Shown here piece after piece: positions 24,050-36,065 of a DNA stretch of 64,000 bases. Below the pieces are notes generated by a model. The model worked only from the letters and a program-made list of their open reading frames with translations. It was not told the origin of the DNA and ran no database searches. The position numbers and the translations under genes were made by a program. Position 1 is the stretch's first letter. The number at the start of each line of letters is the position of its first letter. Origin of the DNA: Ananas comosus (lineage: Eukaryota > Streptophyta > Magnoliopsida > Poales > Bromeliaceae); assembly GCF_001540865.1 (NCBI RefSeq), contig NC_033630.1, positions 6,411,242 through 6,475,241 of the forward strand, in the 5' to 3' direction.

Positions 24050-24605
24050 AATGGGATAATTAACTATATACCTCTCAAAATTTCGAAAATATATCATTTA
24101 TTCCTACTTTTTTTTTTCAATATACCCCTTATATGTTCCTCCGTTATTCTAAAATACTCATGCTACTTCCGTCCATTAAATTAACTTGGGTTAAACATGA
24201 GTTAAATATCTACTAGAGTTAAAAAAAATCAAAATACCTCTTTTATCCTTAACATAAGGACAAATACTCTTTTACCCTTAACATAAGAATAAATAAGAAA
24301 TATTGGTAATAATAGAAGGATATATTTGAAAAGATTAAAAAGCAAAATACTTCTTGTGCTCCTAACTTAAGGGCAAATAAAAAAAAGTCGATGATGATAG
24401 AAGGGTATATTCAAAAGAACAAAAATAGTAATTTTATAGAGATAACAGCTATTGCTAACAGTTCATTAACAAATTTAAACTCTAGGGGTATATTTGAAAT
24501 AGGTTGGAACGTGAAAAGAATATTTTCAATATTAGCCTTTTAAGAAAGATAAATCAGAAAGTAGAAAATTTTTCAGGAATATATAAGTAATTGTCCATAA
24601 AATAA
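24050..24605. mobile_element. Foldback MITE (~550 bp) with internal repeats
   Basis: The left end (GGGATAATTAACTATATACC, then TTTCGAAAATATATC) pairs imperfectly with the right end (TTCAGGAATATATAAGTAATTGTCC). The interior repeats the words CTTAACATAAGGACAAATA and the GATGATAGAAGGGTATATT-type block. It is non-coding. Confidence 0.5.
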
Positions 24606-25315
24606 TTATTCAACCTTTCAAAATTTTGATTTACTATCCAACTATTTAATTTGTTTGACTGGAGTCAGTCAACATTATTTTGACTTTAAAATTAAATCTA
24701 ATTACCTACTTTATTGAATTTATAATTGCAAAAATTATATGAATACTATCTAACCTGTCGAGAGAAGCAACGTATTCAAATTTTAAAGTCTAATTGTCAT
24801 TGAAGACTCAAATCAAACTAAATAAAAGGTTAAGTAATAAAATTAAAATTTTGAAAGTTTAGTTAACCATTTCAAAATGGTCCGTAGTCCAGTGTAAAAC
24901 AACAACAATAACAACAATAATAATAAGAAAAAAATATAGAAATTTCTACAAACATTTGTTTTTATACATTACTCTCTGTCCGTTAAAAATCCCCGTTTTA
25001 TTTCTTAAAATTTATAGTTGTACTATTTAACTCAATACCATAACTATTGCTATATAAATTGTGTGATATATATAAGATACCTAATTTATCTAATATATTC
25101 TTAAAAATGGTAGAGGTATATATGATATTTTTATTTTTCTCAAATTAGGTAACTTTCTGAGAAAGATCTCCTATTCTTTCTACTAATTGACTTTCGTTTT
25201 TCAAATAAATTTTAAGAATAAAGTGACTTTATCTATAGTTATTCAGTTATATCATATGTATGAAACGGTGGCGAAACAGTAATAATACGAGAATACCTGC
25301 TAAAATTTTAGGGTG
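24606..25315. other. AT-rich sequence with a possible Stowaway-like fossil
   Basis: No gene is seen. From 24970 (ACTCTCTGTCCGTTAAAAA) to about 25235 the ends are weakly inverted (TTTATTTCTTAAAATTTAT against the complement of ATAAATTTTAAGAATAAAG). That resembles an old Stowaway-type MITE. The remaining sequence is AT-rich without structure I can name. Confidence 0.35.
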
Positions 25316-25460
25316 TGTTTGGTTCGCTTCTTTTCCATCATAGAATCGGAATCGAAATGGGTGAATCCGTTTGTGGGTGTTTGGTACGTGGGAGTTCCAT
25401 TCCGATTCCGAATCCCGAGTGGAATGGGAATCCCCTAATCACCTCTTTTTTCAATCCGGN
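25316..25460. mobile_element. MITE fragment, left end only, cut at a single N
   Basis: GGTGTGTTTGGTTCGCTTC and the GAATCGGAATCGAAATGGG block repeat the left end of the MITE at 21563. The match stops at the N (25460), and unrelated sequence follows. This is a second place where a one-base N marks a questionable join inside a repeat. Confidence 0.6.
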
Positions 25461-25524
25461 CCTATTTTCTCTTTTTCTAAACTAAATTAAGAGAGAGAAG
25501 AGAAATTATTGACTACACCCAGGA

Positions 25525-26245
25525 CATGTATGGTTTGCTTCTTTTTCACTCTGAAATCGGAATCGGAATGGGTGAATTCGTTTGTGGGTGTTTGGTACGC
25601 GGAAGTCCCATTCTGATTGCAATTCCTGAGTGGAATGTGAATACCCCAATCACCTCTTTTTTCAATCCGCCTAGCAGGCCGGATTGGAAGTTGAATCCAG
25701 ACGGAATAGATATTTATTCGGATTAAATTTATTTTTTCAACTTTTTTAATTAAAATATGAGTTAAAATTTAAAAATTAAATATATAATTTTAAATTTTAA
25801 TTTAAACTTAAATTAAAAATTAAAATTTAATCAAGTATTTCGAATCTAACTTATGAATTTGAATTTAAATTAAATTTTAATTTATATAAAGCTTTATTCA
25901 AATTTTATTTCAAACTTAAATTTAATTTATGGATTAAAATTAAAAGTAAAATTGTAATTTTAAGTTTGAATTTGAATAAATCAAAATTTAGTTTCATATT
26001 TTGAATTATCCACTCAACTTCAAAGTTTAATTTTTTTATAAAAAAATAGATTTAAAATTTTCACATTATTTCAAATTTTTGATGTAAATGTTTAATATTT
26101 AATTTTTAATTTGAATTTAAATTAATATATTATAAAGATAATGTTAGTATATTAATTTGATTGCGTTTTTTATATCCACCTGAACCAAACACCGACAATG
26201 GGAATGATTTATTCTGATTCCGATTCTAGTGATGAACTAAATAGA
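25525..26245. mobile_element. MITE, near-complete copy (~720 bp)
   Basis: This is a full-length relative of 21563-21930. The left end is TATGGTTTGCTTC plus the GAATCGGAATCGGAATGGG block. The AT-rich interior (25740-25890) is nearly identical to 21775-21925. The right end (GAACCAAACACCGACAATGGGAATG, then GATTCCGATTCTAG) inverts the left one. It is non-coding; a 66-codon frame at its left end is incidental. Confidence 0.7.
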
Positions 26246-26954
26246 ATTAAGTAATGAGTCTGTCACGCCCCGGGATTCCTTTTTGGTTAAAACACGGCGG
26301 AAATTTTTTTTTTTGAAAACCTGACCCCAGGGTATGCCAGACCCGCCACAAATACAGGGAGTCCACTGTTCACACGGACAGAGTCTCCCCTGTATTTGCA
26401 CGGCGTCGCACAAGTACAAGATTTCCAAACAGAGTATAACCAGGATACAACCACACCACATGAATATACAATACACAACATTCATTCACCATTCACCAAA
26501 TATTTATTATTCAGTGTTTAAACATAAAAACCATAAGAAAACTCTTTTGAAAGCTGTTCCCCACACGGAAACCTTTTCTTTTAAAACGCGCTACCACGAG
26601 GGGTAGAAAACTATTTTTTTTTCACAAATTTCACAAATCCCTTTATTACATTCATGAAAATCCACATTTTCAAATGTAATAAAAATACTGAACCATATAA
26701 GCTATCTGAGCTATATCAACATAATAGTAAGGGTAGAAACTAAACCGAATAACCTGGGTCGGAAGCTCTATCGACCGCTACGTATGTATCTCACGTCTCG
26801 TCTCAACCCTCACCGCCCGCGATACCTGAAAAATGGTGGGGGAGGTGAAAACATGTAAACATGTCTCCCCTCCCAGTGGGTACCGCAAGCCGATGAAGGC
26901 GAGGAGTACTCACCGGATCAGGAAGAGCTAAACAACAGTACGGGTCAGTAGAAA

Positions 26955-27190
26955 TACAGTAGCAATAATAATGAATGAAAGAGACATATATATGAAAGAA
27001 GTACAACTACCGCTACTGTAATGGACAACTGAATGTATACATGTAACAAGATTATAGTAGCAAGACAATGTAATGAACAGTAGCAATAATAATAAATGAA
27101 AGAGACATATATATGAAAGAAGTACAACTACCGCTACTGTAATGGACAACTGAATGTATACATGTAACAAGACTATAGTAGCAAGACAAT
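26955..27190. repeat. ~117 bp tandem duplication inside the long LTR
   Basis: Two nearly identical units each contain CAGTAGCAATAATAAT, GAAAGAGACATATATATGAA, GTACAACTACCGCTACTGTA and ATGTATACATGTAACAAG. The related LTRs at 2774 and 17175 carry only one counterpart of this stretch, so the duplication is specific to this copy. Confidence 0.75.
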
Positions 27191-27589
27191 GTAATGAAAG
27201 AACTGAAGGTATACAAGCAACAACCGCTACTATAGTTATATGCGTCAACCGGACAAGAAGTCCAAATATACCCAATCTGGTACCTGCTATATTGGTCCGC
27301 AGACCTCAAGCGCTGCCGTCACTAACCTGCACCGACCTGATTCACCCGCCCCATAGGACGACCCATCCGGATAAGTACACCTCCGATCGGTGGCCAAACC
27401 GATCCGGTGTCGTGAATACCCCCAAGTGCTGTGACTAAGTCATGCTGGTATGCTCAATACAAAAACCGGCTAAAACCGGTGCCTAGGCCGAAGCCAGAAA
27501 CAAGGGCGTACAACGCCGAACCTCGATCAACCAGATCGAAACACGTGACGAGAGAGTCAATGTGTTGCCTGGACCCAAGGTCCACAGAG

Positions 27590-27845
27590 TCCAACCGACC
27601 AACAAGGTCACTGATACGAAGTACGAGAACCGACCAACCAGGTCAACAGATACGGAATGCACAACCAACCAACTAAATCAACAGATACGGAATGCAAAAA
27701 TCGACCAACTAGGTCAACAGATACGGAATGCAACAACCGACCAACTAGGTCAACAGATACTAAATGCAACAACAGACCAACTAGGTCAACAGATACGCAT
27801 GTAGATAGAACTACACTACGTCCAACAGATACAGCATGCAACAAC
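27590..27845. repeat. 36-bp tandem repeat, about seven units, inside the long LTR
   Basis: The unit contains CCAACTAGGTCAACAGATAC followed by GGAATGCAACAAC and recurs every 36 bases with a few substitutions per unit. Because 36 is divisible by three, it gives repetitive open frames on both strands. They are not protein genes. There are no unique spacers, so it is not a CRISPR-like array. Confidence 0.85.
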
Positions 27846-29959
27846 GAGTAGAGTTACGCTAACTTCCTACTCAGGATACTAAGCATGCAAACAACGAGTA
27901 GAGTATAACGAATAAACAAGGGTGCAAGGCTCAATATACTATGCGATAGTAACAACAGAAGAGTAAGGGTAAGAAACCATCACCAAGCGTGCACCACTGT
28001 ACCAACGTCGGATCGAAGTACCCATCTGTACGGATGTCGCGTCTGTTTCCTAACTGCAAAAGAATGCCGACAGGACCTATAGAGGGTCCACCGGGTTAGT
28101 ATCTAACCCACCACTAAGCACCACAGTATCCACAACCCCACAAATAATTTCACGAAGATCGGTTTCCCAATACCGATTACCGTAACTCGCCGGAAGTCCC
28201 GAAAACCACACCGGGACGCCGTCGGGACCCACTAAGTGTCCCGAAACTCACCGACTCGTGTCACGAGTCACCTGTTTCCCCAAAACACTCCAATTTGGAT
28301 GTTTTGGCAGCAAACACAAGATAACACCACTACGCAATTATCCCCGAAAAATTGTACGAATTCGGGTTCCCAAAAGTGTCTATTTCGACACCGGAACCCA
28401 CCGTCGCTCACCCATCATCACCGAACCTACAAAATGATGATGGTGACCAGCCAACAAGGCTCAGCGATAATTTACAGGATAACCAAACCACGTCGGAAGA
28501 AATCCGAACCGAAACCGCGTTCTTTCGGCGAATTTTGCAGAAAAATACGCCGGAATCGACTTTTCGATTTCCGCAAAAGCTACAGGATCATGGACAATCA
28601 GTCCAGAGGTCAAACACACTCATACACACTGCCCACAGTAGCCACAAGGTGTACGATTGCACAAAAGCCCCTGTATTTACATAAAATCCCAACATTTTAT
28701 GTAAATCGGGCGATAAAATAGCTCGTTCACGCAAACCGAGGACTTCTAAGTTCCACCGAGACATGTACTGACAGGTCTCGATGTGCCGGAGGCCGTGCTC
28801 ATGGTCCGGAGCACATCGGCTCACTGTGGGAGGCGCGGGAGCAACCCGAAGTTCTGTGAACAGCGCGCAGTCGGGGAAGATAGCGCCAAACAGGGCTAAC
28901 CGGACACTGTTGATCCAAAGTGAGGTGAGCACTGTGATCAGCACTGACCAACGATCACCGTGCTCACCTCCGGAGGCATCAGGCCAGCCTCGGATCGCCG
29001 GATAAGCGTGCGCAAACCCAAAATAGCAGCCAAACAGGCTCTATAGGGTCGACACCGCCGAAACAGCGGAACGGAGTCTCCCCGGCAGAATCTAAGGTGA
29101 GCACGATGATCAGAAATTTGCTAAGGTCATCGTGCTCCCTTCCGCAGAGATCGGGGGGCTCAGGAAGCTCAGAACAATAAACCATCCAAACTAAGCCCTA
29201 TTTCGGGCTTGGCCGGAGCAAGCTTTGCTCCGCCGATACCGCGCATCGGCCGGCCACCGCGCCGGAGCCCAAGATGGGTGCCGGGGGAGGTGAGGAGTTA
29301 CCTGCCACTTCTCGGTAGCGGCGGAGAGCGGCGGTGGCGACGGCGGAAGCAAAGCGAGCCCGCACTAAATACTAGGCTCGGTTTCCACTGGCAATGGCGG
29401 CCACGGCGGGGCGCGGGAAGGCTCTAAGGGGCGAACGGAGAGGGTAGTAAGAAGGCCCGCAAAGGGGCAAAAACAGAAAGGAGGGTGCAAAAGGAGTGGC
29501 GGCCATTCGATGCGCGGCGCGGGAAAGAAGCCGCGGTTTGCCTCCCCAGCGGGGTCTGGGCGGCCACGGCTGGCATAGACGGCGGCGGCGGCCCGCATGC
29601 GGCGGCGGTGACCGGCGGGGAAGATTCCGACGAGGTCGGGGCGATGCTGGCAGGGTGCAGGGAGGCAATGCAGCCTCGGCCAAGGCTCCAACCTGAGAAG
29701 AACAGAGGGGTGGAGAGAGAAATAGAGAGAGAGATGGAGAGGGAGGAGAAGTAGCTAACTCCGGCGGCCGGAGACGCATGCCGGCGGCCGGGGTACGTGC
29801 AGTTAGGGCAGGGGAGGTAGATGTGTGTGAGAGTGTGGGAGAGGGAAATGAGAGGGTGAGTGAGAGAAGTGGTCCCCAAGCCTCTCATATAGGCATAATT
29901 GCAAAAAACCCCCTCAACTTTCCATTCATGAAGCAGCGCTCACTGGGCATTTTTCGCAG

Positions 29960-30255
29960 TGAGGGACTGGTCCCAGGTCGGGGAGACCGGTCCTCGAGAG
30001 CCTCCCCCTCGGGCAGAGGAAATTTCATGTTCGGAAATGGGTCCCTGCTCGAGAGACCGGTCCCGGGAGATCGGTCCTTGCTTGAGAGACCGGTTCCTGA
30101 GAGTTGGATTTTCGGGACTTAGCCAAAATTTGGGCTTTTCTCGCGGGGTTAGTGTTCGGGGACCGGTCCCTCACTGCCAGAGACCGGTTGCATCAGGGAT
30201 CCCCGCCACCCCAGCCGATGGGACCGGTCCTTCCCTGCCAGGGACCGGTCCCCGA
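29960..30255 (-). promoter_or_regulatory. Array of ACCGGTCC palindromes in the LTR U3 region
   Basis: Copies of GACCGGTCC or one-base variants occur near 29966, 29985, 30053, 30070, 30087, 30159, 30182, 30222 and 30243, several as GGGACCGGTCCC. The array ends about 75 bases upstream (in minus-strand sense) of the TATA-like sequence at 29885-29893. The flanking GTAC of the other LTR families is replaced by GAC/GTC here, but the ACCGGT core is kept. Confidence 0.6.
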
Positions 30256-30463
30256 GAGCAATCCTGCTCCAGTGCAAGTTTTGCACTGGTGTTCTCGTGG
30301 ACTCTTCCTTAATACACTTTATGCATTTTAATCACTCTCGAACTTTCCAAAGCCTACTCACTCGACAATTAGTCGATTCTAAAACGAAGTCTAATCCTCG
30401 AATTTTGAGAATTCATTTCCTTACATCTAGAGATCAAACCAAGACATTTTGCTATATGTCACA

Positions 30464-32715
30464 GTAGGGCACCCAAAAGAGAGATTTTGCTGAAGTAGGG
30501 TTTTAATGCAAATTAACCCTATGTAAACCTAAATGCTAGGTACGCAAACGCGTTGGCGAAGTCGGTTCTACAATTCGTCGAGCCTATGCGAAGTTATTGA
30601 AGAAACGGACCGTTGAAGCTTCGTTTTCGCATGGAGGGCCGAGGCAACGCCCAAAAATTATGAAATCGGAATCGTGGGTACGTGGCAACTAACCGTAGAC
30701 CTTTAATTTATGGATTGTGGATTGGAGGCCGTTCGGGTGGTCGCGCGAGAGTTCGGGCCGAACCGGGTCACGGCTGTCGCGGGAGGCCGATTGCAAGTGA
30801 CTACAAGCAATCGGGGTGCGAATTGAGGTGGGTTGTGTTTACCGAAGCGACTAGGTCGCCTGTATGTCTAAGATTAGTGCTTACTATTGATGCATGTAAT
30901 GGTAGCTAGTGGTAGAACACATAAATGCATAAGGTGAAATGCTATGTTAGGCTACCAAATAATGCATATGGTCGTAATGTGAGAATGCTAGGTAATACAT
31001 AATGACATAGTGTAAATAATGCTATGTAGAAAGCATAAAGTAAATAACATATGTTAGTCATGTTGCATGTATAGAAATGCTAATGTGAGAATGCTAAGTA
31101 ATGCATAATGACATAGTGTAAATAATGCTAAGTGGAAAGCATAAAGTAAATGACATATGTTAGTCATGTTGCATGCATAGAAATGCTAATGTAAGAATGC
31201 TAAAAAAAATGTATGATAAGTATGTTATAGGGATGCTACAGTAAAAATGCTCAGTAAAGGACACGTGCTTGTGGACATATACATATACACATAGATCGAG
31301 CGACATTGAACCTAGTGTGAAGGACATAGGTTGAGTATGAGTAATATCGAACCTAGTGTTAATAAAATAGGTCGTACAAGTGTGACATCAAACCTAATGT
31401 TAGAGAACATAGGTTGAGATTAAATCTAGAATTAAGTCAACCTAGGTTGTGAGATAAAGATAGTGAACCTAGAGTTAAAGTAACCTAGGTCATGTGATAC
31501 AAGTGTTAAACCTAAAGTCAAGTGGACCTAGGATGGAAAGGACATTGGACCTAGATAGGTCGATACTATAGAGTTAAGACCAACCCTTGAGTTATGTGAA
31601 ATGGATTCCGGAATCCTAGAGCTTTTGGAACACCCAAAGTGGTGTTGAACGTGTGCGACGATTTCACCGCCCGGGGCCAACCATTGACGTAGCGTGTGCG
31701 ACGATTTCGCCGTCGGATGGTTATGCCGGTTTGTGGATTATACCGCCGCTTGACTTGAGCCATTGTCGTAGCGTATGTGCGACGATTTCGCCGCCGGGTG
31801 GCTCAGTCATAGAGTGCGGCTGGTTGTGGTAGGCTGAGGTGCATGCGAGAGTTCCTTCACCTCTAGCTGACAGAGCGCGGATTATCCGCAGTTGATTGAC
31901 TCAAGACCGAGTCGAGTGGCATAGATGGCTAAGGTAAAGGTAACCTTAGAAAAGAATCGCCAATGAGCATAGTGTGACAAGGAAATAAAGTAAAGAAGGG
32001 CTAACGAATAAGAATAGCTAAGAATAAAGAATAGAGAACAAAGAATGACTAAGAATAAGAGTAGAATTTAATTAATCTACTTAGTTTGTTGCATAGATTT
32101 CATATTGCATATTGTGAGGCATGACACGTAGTTCAATATCGAGTAAATGTATAAATATCTGTTTTATGTTATTGGACCAACCTGTTGCAGTGCCTCATTA
32201 GACCTATTGGTTGAGCTTTTTTCTTAGGTGGCCGTACCCACTGGGAATCATGGAGTTGGTTCTCACCTCACGTTGTTTTGGGGTGTTACAGGTACGCTCG
32301 TGAGCGGCGCATCGACGCAAGGCAAGGGCGTAGCTCCGTAGATAGCGCCCAACCTAGAGACCAGAGATAGCAGTACCCCGAGTTGGCATACCCTAGGGGT
32401 AGAGGGAAATGAAAAGAACAAGATGAATGGATTAAACTTATAATAAATTATTGTAACTCGGATTGTATTCGGAAGTTGGAAAATGTAATAGTAATTGGGA
32501 TGTAAAATGTACCTAAAGATGAATGTTGTAATAACTTAGTTGTTTTATGTTTTTGATACTTCCTTATACAATCTTTGATTAAAATGTGTTCCTGGTTGGA
32601 ACCTCGTACATTGTATTGATTGCGACGCCTAGGACGTACAGGAAAAACTCTATCTGCTCGGCGGTCTGTCGGCGTGCCCGAACCCGACCAAATAGGCGGG
32701 GCACGGGGCGTAACA
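30464..32715 (+). repeat. 5' LTR of a gag-only Gypsy-type element, 5'-truncated
   Basis: The 3' end GGGGCGTAACA at 32715 is followed by spacer and PBS, so this is a 5' LTR. Its last 1254 bases (31462-32715) match the second LTR at 41004-42256 with about one change per few dozen bases. From 30530 it matches the LTRs at 3922 and (in reverse) 14773. Compared with 3922-6157 it lacks roughly the first 1.1 kb (U3 and leader), since it starts abruptly where the long LTR ends. A motif TGTGCGACGATTTCGCCG recurs at about 31651, 31697 and 31778. Confidence 0.75.
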
Positions 32716-32722
32716 GATAAGA

Positions 32723-32734
32723 TGGTATCAGAGT
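32723..32734 (+). other. Primer-binding site (tRNA-Met type)
   Basis: TGGTATCAGAGT lies seven bases after the LTR end; it differs from the canonical site only at the last base. This is the start of the internal region of the plus-strand element. Confidence 0.85.
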
Positions 32735-33078
32735 ATAAAGTAGAGAATGGGATGGCTTAAGTGAACGTAGGAGACCCTAGGATAGTGAAACCATAGAGGT
32801 TAAGGCTCGTGAGAGACGAGGACATGTGACTTGTGGCGAAAGGATTATGGATTTGGTCGTGTTATAAACCTCTAAGACGGATATTAGAGGTAGACTCGAG
32901 GTGTCGTTTATTCTCAACCGAGGGTGTTCATGTTGGGTCGACACAACATGAAACTGAGTGATGAGAATAGACGCCCTTGCGTGACTTTCGCTCGATTGAC
33001 TCTTGAGTCGTTGTTGATTGTCTCGTGTTCGACCCAAGATGGTCGAGAACTAATCGAGTTGTCGTGTTTCAGGAAACA

Positions 33079-34404
33079 ATTGCACCGCGTAGGCGATCTT
33101 CATCCAGATCGGCGCTGGAGGGGACAAGTTGTGTCCCTGAGCAAATCGACGCGAGCGGAGACTCAGAGCTTCATGATCAGTTGGCCACACTCATGGGAGT
33201 GATGAGGCAACAAACCGATGTGGTGCAACGGCAGCAGAAGGCTGCTATGTGCCAGGAGGAGCGCATGAAAAGACTCCAAGAGACGGTAGATTAGCTGGTG
33301 ATTGCACCGGCTGCGGCTCGTCCAGAGCGGCTGGGAGTTGCGGCGTAGATATTTCCGTTGGGGTCGGGTGATTCGACTCCTACCGGTTCAGAGGTGGAGG
33401 TGGAGAGGGAACAAGCTTTCGCGGCCCTCATGCCTTTCAAGAAGTTTGATCCGCCTATCTTCGATGGAGAGAATGTCGATCCGCGGATCGTGGAGATGTG
33501 GATTGACTCCATGGAGACTCTCTTTGAGGAATTGTATACCTTGGAGCAGGATAAGGTGAACCTAGCCGTGCATTGTTTGAAACAGTCGGCGAAGGTGTGG
33601 TGGAAGGGCATTAAGCGAGATCGATCGCCTAGTTTCCCTCATATGACTTGGTAAGAGTTTCGAGGAATGCTATTCTCTGCTTATTTTTCCGACAGTGAAA
33701 AGCGAAAGCTTCAGGAAAGATTCCGGAAGCTGCGATAAGGAGACCGCTCGGTCAGGCAATACGAGTGGGAGTTCTCTCGTATCGTGCATTGTGTTCCGAA
33801 CGTGGTGCGGGATGACAAGGATAAGGCCAATTGCTTTGTGCGTGGACTTCAGCCAGATCTTTACAAGGCTGTGCTTGTACTTAAGTTGCAGACTTTTGCC
33901 AAAGTTCTGGATCGGGCCTTGTGGATAGAACAAGGCAATGCGTCTCTGCAGGAGGAGCGCGAGGCGTACTACTGGGAGAAAGGGAAAAGACGACCAGGGA
34001 GTGGATCCGGTGGTTGGTCTAGTTTCCAACGGACTTCGATGGGTTCGCACTCGCAATCCCGAGCTCCGGGGACATACCGTATTCGGTCCTCCGCGAGATG
34101 AGTTATCTGTGGAGGCCCTCATTTCCCACAGCAGTGTGAGCAGCGTGAGGGCAAGTGCTTCAAGTGTAGGCTGCCGGCTCATTTGCGGGACGAGTGTCCG
34201 CAAGGTGACGGCCGGGCCTTGATAATGACGACGGCCTATTCCTCTCTGGGACAGCCTACAGGTGTGCCACCTACGGCATGGTCGGGAGAGCGGCCGTTGA
34301 GGACAGTGCAATCAGAGGGTTCGCGGCGAGCGCCAAGTGGCCATGGGTACGCGACCCGAGTTGTAGAACCTGCTGCTGATGACGTCAAGGTAGGTATGAG
34401 TTAA
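33079..34404 (+). pseudogene. Gypsy-type Gag (capsid and zinc knuckle), nonsense-decayed, no pol
   Basis: One reading frame runs from 33079 to a terminal stop at 34402-34404. Its order is an N-terminal basic and glutamine-rich part, the capsid-like retrotransposon-gag domain (FKKFDPPIFDGENVDPRIV, the WIDSMETLFEEL block, VHCLKQSAKVWWKG, then FSAYF...FRKLR-GDRSV and FSRIVHCVPNVVRDD), and two cysteine motifs (VICGGPHFPQQC, then CFKCRLPAHLRDEC, a CCHC knuckle at 34156-34197). In-frame stops at 33292, 33346, 33652, 33736 and 34099 break it without a frameshift. The start codon is probably lost: ATT at 33079 precedes APRRRSSSRS. No protease or polymerase follows. Confidence 0.85.
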
Positions 34405-36065
34405 TTAAGCAAACTTATGCTTTTGCATAATCTCAAGTTTGCATGCATTTATCATGTGGTCAGTTGCTACTATTATGCATTAGTATAGTAGGGACCAAGT
34501 GGACGGGTAGAGGTAGATACTCGGGCATGTTTATGCGGCGAGTGTAGCGCCTGCTGGGGCAGGTAGAGAATTAGATGGCATTAGCAAATTGCTAGTAATG
34601 ATTCTTAGACGAGAATGAGACTCGCGATGAGGATGAGATGGTGAAGCGACTCTCAGAGCAATGCTTAGTAGATTGCGAGAGTTGAGCTAGGATACGTGAG
34701 GATACCCGAGTACTCCGAGAATTTCGGATATCATTCCGATAGATCGAACAGTGAAAGTGAATCACTGTTGAGAGAGCGGTTGGTTGACACCAAGTTTGGC
34801 CTGTGGGACTAGTAGTACCTCGAGTTGAGGTGAATAAGTCATGCTCGTGTGGCTAGTTACATAGGCAAGATTGCCTAATGCTTGACATAGTAGGAACGCT
34901 GTAGAGGCGTGTAGAGTGCTCGAGTATAGGTGCTCGTGGTGTGCAGTATTGATTCAGCCGGAAGTGTGTTGGCAGTAGTACTTCAGCTTTGCTAAGTGTG
35001 AAGCGGGCCAGGGATCACTCAGGGGGCTGATGGCTCGCACTAGGTGCTTAGGAGTCGGTAGTGGTACGTGACTCGATAGAGTATGTCGTGTAGGACGACG
35101 ACGGCGGGTAGTGCTTGGGGACGACCCGTGCCTGGACCATGTGTGGACTGTGGAGCCTGGGCCCATTGGGCAGGTGCAGTTAGCTGTAAGTGGCTGCGGC
35201 CCGGTACCTACGGGTAGGGGGACAGTTTTTGGTCAGGGCGGAAGTCCGAGCTTAGACCCGGGGACGTGGAATGCCACGTGATGGATCATGAGATCGAGGA
35301 TACACCGAGTGTGTAGTGACCCAACCCGNNNNNNNNNNNNNNNNNNNNNNNNNCCCGTAGACTTGACGTGGTTACGGGTCATGATGCTCTGTTCGACGTG
35401 TGTGAGAATTTTCAAGTGAGAATTTAGCGGTCAAGTGGCAGGATTGGGTCGACCCAGTGAGCGAGGGACGCTATGCGATAGTTGTAAAAGGTTAGGCTGT
35501 AGGCCTACGTAGGGTGGTGACCTTTAGTATACCCGAGAAACCGAGAAATGGCTTGACCGGTAACTCTGTAGTGATGTTCGGGTTTTAGACCTCAACGAAC
35601 GGAGTGTTCAGTGAGTTCGTTGTTGGAACGAAATCGAGTTGATCGCATCCGAATGTCGAGTTAATCGCTTGGACATTATGATGGCAAGGGATGAAGGCTC
35701 TTATGAGGCATTGAGCTAAGTGGATACCACGTAGGAATTGGAGCTTAGGGATAATGCTTTTTTATGTGGACTAAGTTAGATGGTGCGAAGTGTGGTCATC
35801 ATCGGATAGAAGCAAGGACCCGTTGGTGATTGGAGGCACATCACGACGGAGCGATGCACCAACTGATATTGCTTCATGTGTAATGCCAGGTATTGAATCG
35901 GAGTGAACTCTCGATTGAGTGTGTAATGCAAAAATGGTTCTTTGGATGATGGAATGCACTTTTAGAGTTATACGTAGCAAATGTGATGCAGTTTGGTTCA
36001 CATCCCATGTAATGGGCTTGAATTGGTTCAAAAAGTGAAAAGCCTTATCAAAGAAATGGGGATGA
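34405..36065 (+). other. Internal non-coding region of the gag-only element
   Basis: No frame above about 70 codons and no protease, reverse transcriptase, RNase H or integrase motif is visible in six frames. It begins directly after the gag stop and ends where the minus-strand element's coding remnant starts. A 25-N gap lies at 35329-35353. It may be the natural filler of a gag-only element, or pol sequence decayed past recognition. Confidence 0.4.

Larger units (their letters stand above)
26261..30463 (-). repeat. Very long LTR (~4.2 kb), minus strand, apparently complete
   Basis: Plus-strand ends are TGTCACGCCCCGGG at 26261 and ATATGTCACA at 30463, so the minus strand reads TGTGACATA...GGCGTGACA with proper TG/CA ends. 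In minus-strand order it has an ACCGGT array (30260-29960), a TATA-like CCTATATGAGAGG (about 29893), a CT-rich leader (29880-29690), a GC-rich block (29690-29200), tandem repeats, and the conserved 3' part shared with 2774-3640 and 17175-19219. No gag or PBS adjoins, so it is solo or recombined. GC-rich open frames up to 154 codons (29365-29888) lie in the leader and show no family motif. Confidence 0.7.

Noticed and set aside
27562..27851. Repetitive 36-base array that might suggest a CRISPR-like array or repeat protein
   Set aside because: The repeats are contiguous with no unique spacers, lie inside a plant LTR, and the open frames on both strands follow from a period divisible by three.
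28236..28721. 161-codon open frame on the plus strand
   Set aside because: It runs antisense through the long LTR, has no recognisable domain, and the homologous stretch at 17175-17600 does not keep it open.
29365..29888. Proline/alanine-rich frames of 108-154 codons on the minus strand
   Set aside because: They overlap in three frames within the GC-rich leader of an LTR; no motif, and no related frame is kept in the sister LTRs.
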